From the NCBI GenBank assembly GCA_945910925.1, contig CAMDZX010000046.1, forward strand, positions 1 to 11,630: a DNA stretch of 11,630 bases, written 5' to 3'. The DNA is from an uncultured bacterium (lineage in GTDB: Bacteria; Cyanobacteriota; Vampirovibrionia; Gastranaerophilales; Gastranaerophilaceae). The position numbers were made by a program, and so were the translations under genes. This document shows, piece after piece, positions 6,017-11,630 of the stretch; within the stretch, counting starts at the first letter, position 1, and the number at the start of each line of letters is the position of its first letter. Below the pieces are notes generated by a model. It did no database searches. It was not told the origin of the DNA and saw only the letters and a program-made list of their open reading frames with translations.

Positions 6017-6316
6017 CTAAGAATCCAATGTTGCAAACGTAGCAGCTTCAGGATATGCAACACCTGCACGGGTAGCAGCTTCGAACATTTTATCCGAAAC
6101 TTCTGCCAACTTCGGATTCTTTAACAAACGTTCCATATCAGCATCATGATTATCAACTTTTACCATTGATTTTCCTAATGCTTCAGATACCGGAGCAGAT
6201 GCGTCCTTTTGTTGAGGAGCTTCAGGAGCTTCTTTCTTTGCAGGTTGAGCAGCAGATGCTGACAACTGTAATATAATGTCATTGTTATTTGGTTTTATGT
6301 TATTGATTTCACTCAT
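6017..6316 (-). CDS. hypothetical small Ala/Pro-rich protein
   Basis: Unrecognised 99-residue protein. The N-terminal half (about 15-48) is low-complexity and rich in Ala, Pro, Lys and Gln, probably disordered. The C-terminal part (about 55-95) looks helical and amphipathic (MERLLKNPKLAEVSDKMFEA). No signal peptide or membrane segment is seen. The ATG at 6316 follows ACAGGTTC on the minus strand with normal spacing. It is first in a possible minus-strand operon with the PfkB kinase and nuclease genes, separated from the kinase by 75 bp containing a palindrome. No function is proposed. Confidence 0.65.
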   Translation of the reverse strand: MSEINNIKPNNNDIILQLSASAAQPAKKEAPEAPQQKDASAPVSEALGKSMVKVDNHDADMERLLKNPKLAEVSDKMFEAATRAGVAYPEAATFATLDS

Positions 6317-6392
6317 AATGAACCTGTCTTTCTTTTATACTTTCTTCAGTTCTTCCTCTTATATAAAGCAAGAAAAAAAAAATTTTTGCTAG

Positions 6393-6415
6393 TTTGTATA
6401 CAAATTGTTACAATT
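6393..6415. promoter_or_regulatory. two overlapping palindromes, operator-like
   Basis: TTTGTATACAAA (6393-6404) is a perfect 12-bp palindrome and AATTGTTACAATT (6403-6415) a perfect one with a single central base. Both have TTGT..ACAA arms. They lie in the 199-bp divergent region, about 75 bp from the small-protein gene and 100 bp upstream of deoC. An A10T5 tract (6373-6387), expected to bend DNA, adjoins them. TTGTATACAA resembles some GntR-family operators; the regulator is unknown. Confidence 0.45.
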
Positions 6416-6491
6416 CAAAAAATTACAATTAATATTATCGGAATATTTTTACTATTTGTCAATTAGTAAATTAATCTAAATTTATTTATGT

Positions 6492-6508
6492 TAGAATAAA
6501 CATGGGAG
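6492..6508 (+). promoter_or_regulatory. candidate deoC -10 box and ribosome binding site
   Basis: TAGAAT (6492-6497) is the best -10 close to deoC, but no good -35 lies 17 bp before it. The ribosome binding site GGGAG (6504-6508) is 7 nt before the ATG. If the -10 is right the leader is very short. Confidence 0.3.
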
Positions 6509-6515
6509 TTTTTAT

Positions 6516-7178
6516 ATGAATATTTCAAAATACATAGAACACACATTACTAAAACAAGATACCACAGATAGCGATTTAGACAGACTGTTCCAAGAGGCTA
6601 AGGAAAATGATTTTCTTGGAGTTTGTATAAATCCATGCTTTGTATCAAAAGCAAAACATGCTCTATTAGGTACAAATATAAAAATTGTTACCGTGATAGG
6701 GTTTCCGCTTGGTGCTAACCGTTCTGATGTCAAAGCGTTTGAAGCACAAAAAGCCGTAGAGGACGGTGCGGACGAAATTGACATGGTTTTGAATGTTTCA
6801 AAGCTCAAAGATAAAGACTATGAATACGTAAAAAAAGATATAGACACAGTAAGAAAAGCATGCCCTAATAACGTTTTAAAAGTCATACTGGAAACAGATT
6901 TATTGACGAAAGATGAAATCAAAAAAGCATGCGAAATTTGTATTGAGGCTAAAGCCGACCTTGTAAAGACATCAACGGGATTTGTTAAAAACGGTGAAGG
7001 TGCAAAAGTCGAAGATGTTGAATTGATGCACGATACCGTTTCAAGTCATGGTTTACGGGTAAAAGCATCAGGCGGAATCAGAGATGCCCAAAAAGCACTT
7101 GCTTTAATACATGCCGGGGCTGACAGGTTAGGAACAAGCTCGGGAGTAAAAATAGCAGAAGAAATGAGGTATAAATAA
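6516..7178 (+). CDS. deoC: deoxyribose-phosphate aldolase
   Basis: Class I aldolase that splits 2-deoxyribose 5-phosphate into glyceraldehyde 3-phosphate and acetaldehyde, the last step of deoxynucleoside breakdown. The 220-residue length matches short bacterial DeoC proteins. The Schiff-base lysine is K151 in VKTSTGF, the second essential lysine is K183 in RVKASGGIRD, and the acidic residue of DEIDMVLN is D89. The phosphate-binding end GADRLGTSSG (201-210) is intact. The ATG at 6516 follows GGGAG by 7 nt. The ychF start comes 1 bp after the stop, so the two are almost certainly co-transcribed. No other deo gene adjoins it; tdk and a PfkB kinase lie on the other strand. Confidence 0.97.
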   Translation: MNISKYIEHTLLKQDTTDSDLDRLFQEAKENDFLGVCINPCFVSKAKHALLGTNIKIVTVIGFPLGANRSDVKAFEAQKAVEDGADEIDMVLNVSKLKDKDYEYVKKDIDTVRKACPNNVLKVILETDLLTKDEIKKACEICIEAKADLVKTSTGFVKNGEGAKVEDVELMHDTVSSHGLRVKASGGIRDAQKALALIHAGADRLGTSSGVKIAEEMRYK

Positions 7179-7179
7179 A

Positions 7180-8277
7180 ATGTTAAGAGCCGGAATAGTA
7201 GGATTACCAAATGTAGGAAAATCAACATTATTCAATGCACTTACGGCATCAAAGAATGCTCAGAGTGCAAACTACCCGTTTTGTACAATAGAACCGAACG
7301 TTGGAGTGGTAACGGTTCCTGATGAAAGACTGGAAATCCTTGCAAAGTTGTGTAAAACACAAGAAATTATTCCGACTGCTATTGAATTTGTTGATATCGC
7401 AGGGCTTGTAAAAGGTGCAAGCAAAGGCGAAGGTCTTGGAAACCAATTCTTGCATAACATAAGAGAAGTTGATGCTATTATTCAGGTTGTAAGATGCTTT
7501 GATGACGAAAATACAATCCACGTAGACGGAAAAGTTGATCCAATATCTGATATTGAAGTTATCAATACTGAATTAATTCTTGCTGACTTGGCATCTATCG
7601 AAAAACGTCAGGCAAGGATTGTTAAAACAGTTAAATCAGGGGACAAAGAGGCTGTACTTGAAGATAAAGCACTTAAAAAGATTACGGAGCTTCTTTCCGA
7701 AGGCTCGTTTATAAGACTTGATGAACATTTTACGGAAGATGAAATCAAGGTACTAAGCAACCTTAACCTCATGTCAGTAAAGCCTGTTATATACTGTGCA
7801 AACGTTTCCGAAAACGATATGAAAACAGGGAACGCTTATACTCAAAAAGTCAGCGAGTATGCAAAAGAACACGGTGCAGAAATGGTTATTATTTCCGCAA
7901 AAATTGAAGAAGAACTTGTCGAACTCGGTGCAGAGGAGGCAAAAGAATATCTTGCAGATTTGGGAGTTGAGGACAGCGGTATCAACAAAATGATTAAATC
8001 AGTTTATAAACTGCTTAATCTCGTAACTTTTATCACGGCAGGAGAAAAAGAAGTGCGTGCCTGGACGATTACGGAAGGAACAAAAGCCCCTCAGGCAGCA
8101 GGTGTAATTCATACCGATTTTGAAAAAGGGTTTATAAGAGCAGAAATCACTCCTTACAAAGATTTTAAAGAACTCGGTTCATATACGGCTTGTAAAGAAA
8201 AAGGCGTTACAAGGCTTGAAGGTAAAGAATACGTAGTACAAGACGGAGATTTGGTACATTTTAGGTTTAATGTATAA
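7180..8277 (+). CDS. ychF: YchF/EngD (OLA1-type) P-loop ATPase/GTPase
   Basis: Universally conserved Obg-related P-loop protein that binds ribosomes and, in characterised members, prefers ATP to GTP. The 365 residues are full length. G1 is GLPNVGKST (8-16); G3 is DIAGLVKGASKGEGLGNQFL (72-91); the G4 position reads NVSE (208-211) instead of NKxD, as expected for the ATP-preferring YchF subfamily. A helical insertion spans roughly 125-200 and a C-terminal TGS domain about 281-364. The start is 1 bp after the deoC stop; GAGG at the end of deoC is a rather distant ribosome binding site, which fits coupled translation. No clear terminator hairpin follows the stop. Confidence 0.97.
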   Translation: MLRAGIVGLPNVGKSTLFNALTASKNAQSANYPFCTIEPNVGVVTVPDERLEILAKLCKTQEIIPTAIEFVDIAGLVKGASKGEGLGNQFLHNIREVDAIIQVVRCFDDENTIHVDGKVDPISDIEVINTELILADLASIEKRQARIVKTVKSGDKEAVLEDKALKKITELLSEGSFIRLDEHFTEDEIKVLSNLNLMSVKPVIYCANVSENDMKTGNAYTQKVSEYAKEHGAEMVIISAKIEEELVELGAEEAKEYLADLGVEDSGINKMIKSVYKLLNLVTFITAGEKEVRAWTITEGTKAPQAAGVIHTDFEKGFIRAEITPYKDFKELGSYTACKEKGVTRLEGKEYVVQDGDLVHFRFNV

Positions 8278-8328
8278 ATTTAAGATTATTTCATTCGTTT
8301 AAGGTAGGAAGTATTCTAAAAAATCCCG

Positions 8329-8334
8329 TATAAT
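8329..8334 (+). promoter_or_regulatory. candidate -10 box upstream of the Met-rich TPR gene
   Basis: A perfect TATAAT lies 43 nt before the next ATG. No convincing -35 stands 16-18 bp upstream (AGGAAG region). Transcription would start near 8341. Confidence 0.35.
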
Positions 8335-8376
8335 TTAGTATGTTGATTTAGTATGGAGAATCATTAAATACATAAT

Positions 8377-9216
8377 ATGAAACGGGTTGTACTAACATTA
8401 TTAACATTAGCGATTATATCTTCTTCCACACTTGCGGGACAAATGGAGGATAAGATTTCTTACGCAATAACGCTTTATAAATCCGGCGAATATTCAGAGT
8501 GTATAAAAAATTTAAATACAATTATTTCTCAAGACGGTTCATATCCTGTTGCATACTATTATCTTGGATTATGTTATGCAAAGACAAATAACAAAACAAA
8601 GGCAATACAAAATTATGATAAAGTTATCTCGATGAATGCGGATAAATCATTAAAATCTATGGCAAAAGCAGCAAAAGACTGTCTTGGCACATCAGGCTTT
8701 ACCGGACTTGATGCACAATTGTCCATAAGCAAAAATTCTCAGGCGGAAAAATTCATAACCCCTGAAATTAAACGGGAAGAAATACAGGAAACACCGATTG
8801 CAGAAACACAAAAGAAACAAACAACAAAACCTGCAAAGTCTGAAAAAATGCCTTCTAATGACGAAATAGGTGCAGCTATTATGACATTGAAAAAAGCAGG
8901 ATTATGGAATGGTACAATATCTCAACCTCAAGAAAATAACATGCCTGTTGATAATACAAAACAACAACAGGATATGATGGCTAAGATGTATATGCAGCAA
9001 ATGACACAACAAATGAATAATCCTGCATATCTTATGATGGGAATGAACGGGAATAACAATAATAGCGGAATGAACAGTATGATGAATATGCTTCCGTTTA
9101 TGTTAAACAATCAAAACGGAAACAGCAGTCCTGCAATGAATCAGCAGTTTTTGCAAACTATGATGATGTCACAGATGATGCCTAATTTGGATTTTTCTTC
9201 ATCTGACAACAAATAA
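8377..9216 (+). CDS. exported TPR protein with Met/Asn/Gln-rich C-terminus, hypothetical
   Basis: A 279-residue protein. A Sec-type signal peptide (1-20: basic start, hydrophobic core, cleavage near TLA|GQ) suggests export. Residues about 26-102 form two TPR-like helical repeats (ITLYKSGEYSECIKNL; YYYLGLCYAKTNNKTKAIQNY). The middle (120-160) is charged and probably disordered. From 200 to 268 there are 20 methionines among Asn, Gln and Ser. Met-rich tails occur in copper-binding and oxidant-scavenging proteins, but this one is not recognised. The ATG at 8377 is fixed by a stop codon 12 nt upstream in frame; the nearest GGAG (8355-8358) is unusually far away. fliW begins 34 bp later, so it may lead that operon. 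Confidence 0.8.
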   Translation: MKRVVLTLLTLAIISSSTLAGQMEDKISYAITLYKSGEYSECIKNLNTIISQDGSYPVAYYYLGLCYAKTNNKTKAIQNYDKVISMNADKSLKSMAKAAKDCLGTSGFTGLDAQLSISKNSQAEKFITPEIKREEIQETPIAETQKKQTTKPAKSEKMPSNDEIGAAIMTLKKAGLWNGTISQPQENNMPVDNTKQQQDMMAKMYMQQMTQQMNNPAYLMMGMNGNNNNSGMNSMMNMLPFMLNNQNGNSSPAMNQQFLQTMMMSQMMPNLDFSSSDNK

Positions 9217-9250
9217 GAATTTAAATATTAAGAATAAAAAAGGAAAACAC

Positions 9251-9679
9251 ATGAACATTACAACAACAAGATTCGGAGAAATTGAGGTCGAAGAAGAATC
9301 AATTTTCACTTTCGTAATGCCGATGATAGGGTATGAAGATGAGGATAAGTTTATCATTATCAATCATGGAGAAGATTCACCATTCAAATGGATGCAATCC
9401 GTAAAAACTCCGGAATTAGCATTTGTAACCACGTCAGCAATGTATTTTGAATTCGATTATGTAATCGATATTCCTGATTCTGCAGTAGAAAAACTAAAGA
9501 TAGAATCAACCGATGATATTCTTGTTCTTAACGTAGCGGCAATACCTAACAGCAATCCGCGCGGTACGAGAGTAAATCTTTTAGCGCCAATTATTTTGAA
9601 TACTGCGCAAAAAACAGGCGGACAAATCATATTGTCCGGCTCAGGATACGATGTAAACTTCCCTCTATTTAAGAATTAA
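9251..9679 (+). CDS. fliW: flagellar assembly factor FliW
   Basis: FliW binds flagellin and, when free, the translational repressor CsrA, coupling flagellin synthesis to its export (known from Bacillus and Campylobacter). The 142-residue protein shows the family pattern in order: FGEIEVEEESIFTF (8-21), IGYEDEDKFIII, FKWMQSVKTPELAFV (45-59), and the C-terminal VNLLAPIILN with GGQIIL. It is cytosolic with no signal peptide. The ribosome binding site AAAGGAAA lies 6 nt before the ATG. csrA follows after 11 bp, the classic order, and csrA's AAGGA site overlaps the fliW stop. This implies that the organism, or a recent ancestor, makes flagella. No flagellar structural gene is in the window. Confidence 0.95.
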   Translation: MNITTTRFGEIEVEEESIFTFVMPMIGYEDEDKFIIINHGEDSPFKWMQSVKTPELAFVTTSAMYFEFDYVIDIPDSAVEKLKIESTDDILVLNVAAIPNSNPRGTRVNLLAPIILNTAQKTGGQIILSGSGYDVNFPLFKN

Positions 9680-9690
9680 GGATAAAAAAG

Positions 9691-10050
9691 ATGTTAATAA
9701 TAACGAGAAAAAACGGTCAAAAAATCATGATAAATGATGACATAGAAATCACGGTTGTCGAGTCCAGAAACGGAGCTTGTAAACTTGCGATTCAAGCACC
9801 TAAAAGCTTTAAAATTTATCGTGAAGAAATATATGTTCAAATCAAACTTGCAAACCTTATGGGACAAGAAGCTTCGCCTGCATTACTTGATAAGGCATCA
9901 GAGCTGCTTGCTAATAAAAACAATGTTAAAATTAATACACAAGTTAAAACAACTGATGCCGACGATGAAATTATCGTTAAAGAATCACTTAAGAAAACAG
10001 GTAAAACAAGAGTATTCGTAAAGAAACAAAATAATAATGATAAATTATGA
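9691..10050 (+). CDS. csrA: CsrA translational regulator with long C-terminal extension
   Basis: RNA-binding dimer that blocks translation of mRNAs at GGA motifs and is antagonised by FliW. The core is residues 1-55, beginning MLIITRKNGQKIMINDDIEI, with R6, D17, the APK segment (36-38) and R44-E45-E46 of the RNA-binding face. N55, reported as important for FliW inhibition in B. subtilis, is present. The usual G33 is Ala (KLAIQAP). Most CsrA proteins have 60-75 residues; this one has 119, with about 60 extra residues (60-119), acidic then strongly basic (KESLKKTGKTRVFVKK). The AAGGA site (9678-9682) overlaps the fliW stop with 8-nt spacing. The last 14 bp overlap the next gene. Confidence 0.94.
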   Translation: MLIITRKNGQKIMINDDIEITVVESRNGACKLAIQAPKSFKIYREEIYVQIKLANLMGQEASPALLDKASELLANKNNVKINTQVKTTDADDEIIVKESLKKTGKTRVFVKKQNNNDKL

Positions 10051-10621
10051 TATAGCAAAAAAAACACTTGAAGCAGGTAAAACTGATTATATAGATTTTT
10101 TTAAAGACAACGGCAATATTCTGGAATACGGATATTGCCTGCTTCTTAGAGGAGATTTAAAGAAAGCAAAAGAAGTTTTGCAAACAATTGAATCAACAAG
10201 AGCAGATTGGGCAGTCAAATTAATACAATTTATGAAAGGGTATGTTGAAGTTCTGCCCACATATTTCCAAATAAGAAATTTTTTGGAAATAGATATCAAT
10301 TTACTTTTATTAGCCAAACAGACTGATGCTATTTCATACATTTTGGGCGGTGCAGATATTCTGTACTCCGTAAATTGCGAATCATACAAATATATTGCAA
10401 GAGTAATGATGAATAACGGCTATTTTGATATTGCAAAAACATATCTTGATAAAGCTCGTGAGCGAACATTTAATGACCCTGAACTCCATTTTATGTATTG
10501 TCAGCACCACATCAGAAATCAAGAGTTTGATAAAGCCTTAAAATCAATCGAGGAATGTCTGAATATACTTCCTGAATATTACCCTGCTGTTAAGATAAAA
10601 GAGGCTTTGCTAAAAGAATAA
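10037..10621 (+). CDS. TPR-repeat protein coupled to csrA, hypothetical
   Basis: A 194-residue cytosolic-looking protein with no signal peptide or membrane segment. Helical repeat pairs of TPR type are visible at about 28-58 (YGYCLLLRGDLKKAKEVL), 117-145 (YIARVMMNNGYFDIAKTYL) and 150-183 (HFMYCQHHIRNQEFDKALK). The start codon lies inside the end of csrA, with a 14-bp overlap and only a weak ribosome binding site, which points to translational coupling and expression with FliW-CsrA. TPR proteins usually bind other proteins, so a partner within this regulatory module is a natural guess, but no such role is known to me. The SRP RNA promoter overlaps its last codons. Confidence 0.82.
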   Translation: MINYDIAKKTLEAGKTDYIDFFKDNGNILEYGYCLLLRGDLKKAKEVLQTIESTRADWAVKLIQFMKGYVEVLPTYFQIRNFLEIDINLLLLAKQTDAISYILGGADILYSVNCESYKYIARVMMNNGYFDIAKTYLDKARERTFNDPELHFMYCQHHIRNQEFDKALKSIEECLNILPEYYPAVKIKEALLKE

Positions 10622-10642
10622 ATTTGTGTTAATATTAACACA
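10607..10642 (+). promoter_or_regulatory. SRP RNA promoter within a perfect palindrome
   Basis: TTGCTA (10607-10612) and TAATAT (10630-10635) are 17 bp apart and predict a start at 10642-10643, exactly where the SRP RNA closing stem begins. The -10 lies in a perfect 18-bp palindrome, TGTGTTAATATTAACACA (10625-10642). The palindrome starts 4 nt after the upstream TPR gene stop. It may be an operator, or a hairpin ending upstream transcripts, although no T-run follows it. Confidence 0.65.
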
Positions 10643-10903
10643 GACCGTGCTCCACGGGAACATAGCGGACTTCTCGACCCGAACGCTTAGCGGGGTGCAG
10701 GGCCTACTGTGAGGCTTGTAGGAGTGCTATCCAAGGGGTTTGGTATTGATGATAACTCAATATATGATGGCGTAATCTGTCGAACCGTGTCAGGGTGGAA
10801 ACACAGCAGCACTAAGGCAACCTTTACGGGTGTTGTATCATTGAGGGGGAGATATCGGATTCTAAAGAAGTATTGTTACTCGCCGATAGGTAGTGGCACG
10901 GTT
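10643..10903 (+). ncRNA. ffs: signal recognition particle RNA, large type
   Basis: RNA scaffold of the SRP, which binds Ffh and targets nascent membrane and secreted proteins. The S-domain core is clear: GUCAG (10789-10793), a GGAA tetraloop (10797-10800) and AGCAGC (10805-10810) form the Ffh-binding helix 8 with its asymmetric loop, flanked by GAACCGU and ACUAAGGC. The ends pair: ACCGTGC (10644-10650) with GCACGGT (10896-10902). The length of about 260 nt matches the Bacillus/archaeal-like form with a 5' Alu-like domain rather than the 100-nt form; stems CCTAC/GTAGG (10703-10722) resemble the Alu part but were not modelled. Five T residues (10902-10906) after the closing helix should act as the terminator. 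An 73-codon ORF across it is spurious. Confidence 0.92.
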
Positions 10904-10926
10904 TTTATAAAATTTAAGGAGTGCTT

Positions 10927-11202
10927 GTGAGAAAACTTATTGCGTTGATACTGGGTTGCGTTATATCTGCATATTTATGTAAATATTGGGGAATAATATC
11001 CTTGAATATTAATCCAACCTTAGCGTACGTTTTGATGGTGTATGTTGTTGCGATGGGAGTTATCCATTTAGGCGGAATTTCTCTAAAAATTCTTGCGGCA
11101 CTGTTTGTTTTTATTGAACCTATTGCTGATAAATACTGTTATTGGTACGAAAATACCAAGTTTTACGCTTGGCTTCACCGAAACGATAAACATAAATATT
11201 AA
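10927..11202 (+). CDS. hypothetical small membrane protein (91 aa)
   Basis: Unrecognised 91-residue protein with about three hydrophobic segments (3-24, 32-50 and 51-66) and a charged, aromatic C-terminal tail (YENTKFYAWLHRNDKHKY). The GTG at 10927 is the likely start because AAGGAG (10916-10921) lies 5 nt before it. An in-frame GTG at 10921 overlaps that site and cannot use it. The gene begins only 20 bp after the SRP RNA terminator, so it is either transcribed by read-through from the SRP promoter or from a promoter not recognised. No function is proposed. Confidence 0.7.
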   Translation: MRKLIALILGCVISAYLCKYWGIISLNINPTLAYVLMVYVVAMGVIHLGGISLKILAALFVFIEPIADKYCYWYENTKFYAWLHRNDKHKY

Positions 11203-11285
11203 GACATGTAACATAAATTTAAGAGCATGAAATTATGATTTTTCAAAATACTTTATTTATATGTAAAGATGAGAGGACGTAATAT

Positions 11286-11630
11286 ATGGCACTTGGATTT
11301 ACTTCACATTACAAACAAGGTGAACAAGCTTTTGGTTCATTAACCCAATCTGCATATATTCCTGACACCGAAGCTACAGGAACTGTTGCATCTTCGCACT
11401 CAGGTATTATAGTAGGGCAGAATGCGGCTTTCTTTAATAAAAATATAAACTATGACAGTTGTGATTTTTCTTCACCTGTTGTTATTGATTATACACAATA
11501 CGCATCAATTGCAGAGGGTGGCGGTTCTGTTGAAACTGCCGGTTCTATTGCAAGCGTCGGCTCCGGAAGTTTTTCCGGCGGCAGCGTTGCCTCTTTCTCG
11601 GCAGGCGGTGCTGTTTCCTTCTCCGGTGGA
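11286..11630 (+). CDS. Gly/Ser-rich repeat protein, 5' part (runs off the window)
   Basis: An open frame of 115 codons starting at ATG 11286, with AGAGGA (11272-11277) 8 nt before it, and no stop before the window ends. There is no signal peptide: the start MALGFTSHYKQGEQAFGS is polar. Residues 1-75 look ordinary; from about 76 the sequence becomes almost entirely Gly, Ser, Ala, Val and Phe, including an octapeptide-like repeat (SFSGGSVA, SFSAGGAV, SFSGG). Codons in the repeat (GGC, TCC, GCC) are richer in GC than in the neighbouring genes. It may be a surface or fibrous repeat protein; the family is not recognised. The 83-bp gap upstream has no clear promoter. Confidence 0.7.
   Translation, partial: MALGFTSHYKQGEQAFGSLTQSAYIPDTEATGTVASSHSGIIVGQNAAFFNKNINYDSCDFSSPVVIDYTQYASIAEGGGSVETAGSIASVGSGSFSGGSVASFSAGGAVSFSGG

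Noticed and set aside
10709..10930. 73-codon ORF on the plus strand
   Set aside because: It lies across the SRP RNA, whose structure fully explains the sequence.

Overview
The window is AT-rich bacterial chromosome. It begins with the 5' end of a 16S rRNA gene on the minus strand and ends inside an open Gly/Ser-rich coding region. No mobile element, phage gene, tRNA or CRISPR array was seen. The best taxonomic guess is a gut-type, non-photosynthetic relative of cyanobacteria (Gastranaerophilales/Melainabacteria). This is inference, resting on low GC, a fliW-csrA pair, a long SRP RNA, and hypothetical proteins whose 'QPQFKAN' and 'GTSGFTG' segments resemble that group. A Clostridia-like organism is not excluded.

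Layout. (1) 1-685: 16S rRNA 5' end (minus), its leader and candidate promoters, then a divergent gene for a GGDEF diguanylate cyclase (686-1654). (2) 1655-3550: two hairpins between convergent genes; a two-helix membrane protein of unknown function (minus) with short tandem repeats upstream; a HEPN/MNT-type nucleotidyltransferase pair (minus) in which both proteins seem to lack an expected catalytic residue; and a 30-residue membrane ORF with a good ribosome binding site. (3) 3552-6316 (minus): thymidine kinase with its own strong promoter, a small Fe-S PD-(D/E)XK nuclease, a PfkB-family sugar/nucleoside kinase, and a small Ala/Pro-rich protein. (4) 6516-8277 (plus): deoC followed after 1 bp by the GTPase/ATPase ychF. 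(5) 8377-10621 (plus): a secreted TPR protein with a Met-rich tail, then fliW, csrA with a long C-terminal extension, and a TPR protein overlapping csrA. (6) 10622-11630 (plus): large SRP RNA with a promoter in a perfect palindrome, a 91-residue membrane protein, and the start of a Gly/Ser repeat protein.

How the genes fit together. Thymidine kinase, the PfkB kinase and DeoC could all act in deoxynucleoside/deoxyribose salvage, although tdk and pfkB are on the opposite strand from deoC. FliW and CsrA form the known partner switch that controls flagellin translation in other bacteria; the overlapping TPR gene is a candidate third member. The GGDEF enzyme would make c-di-GMP. All coordinates come from reading the sequence; no database search or folding program was run.
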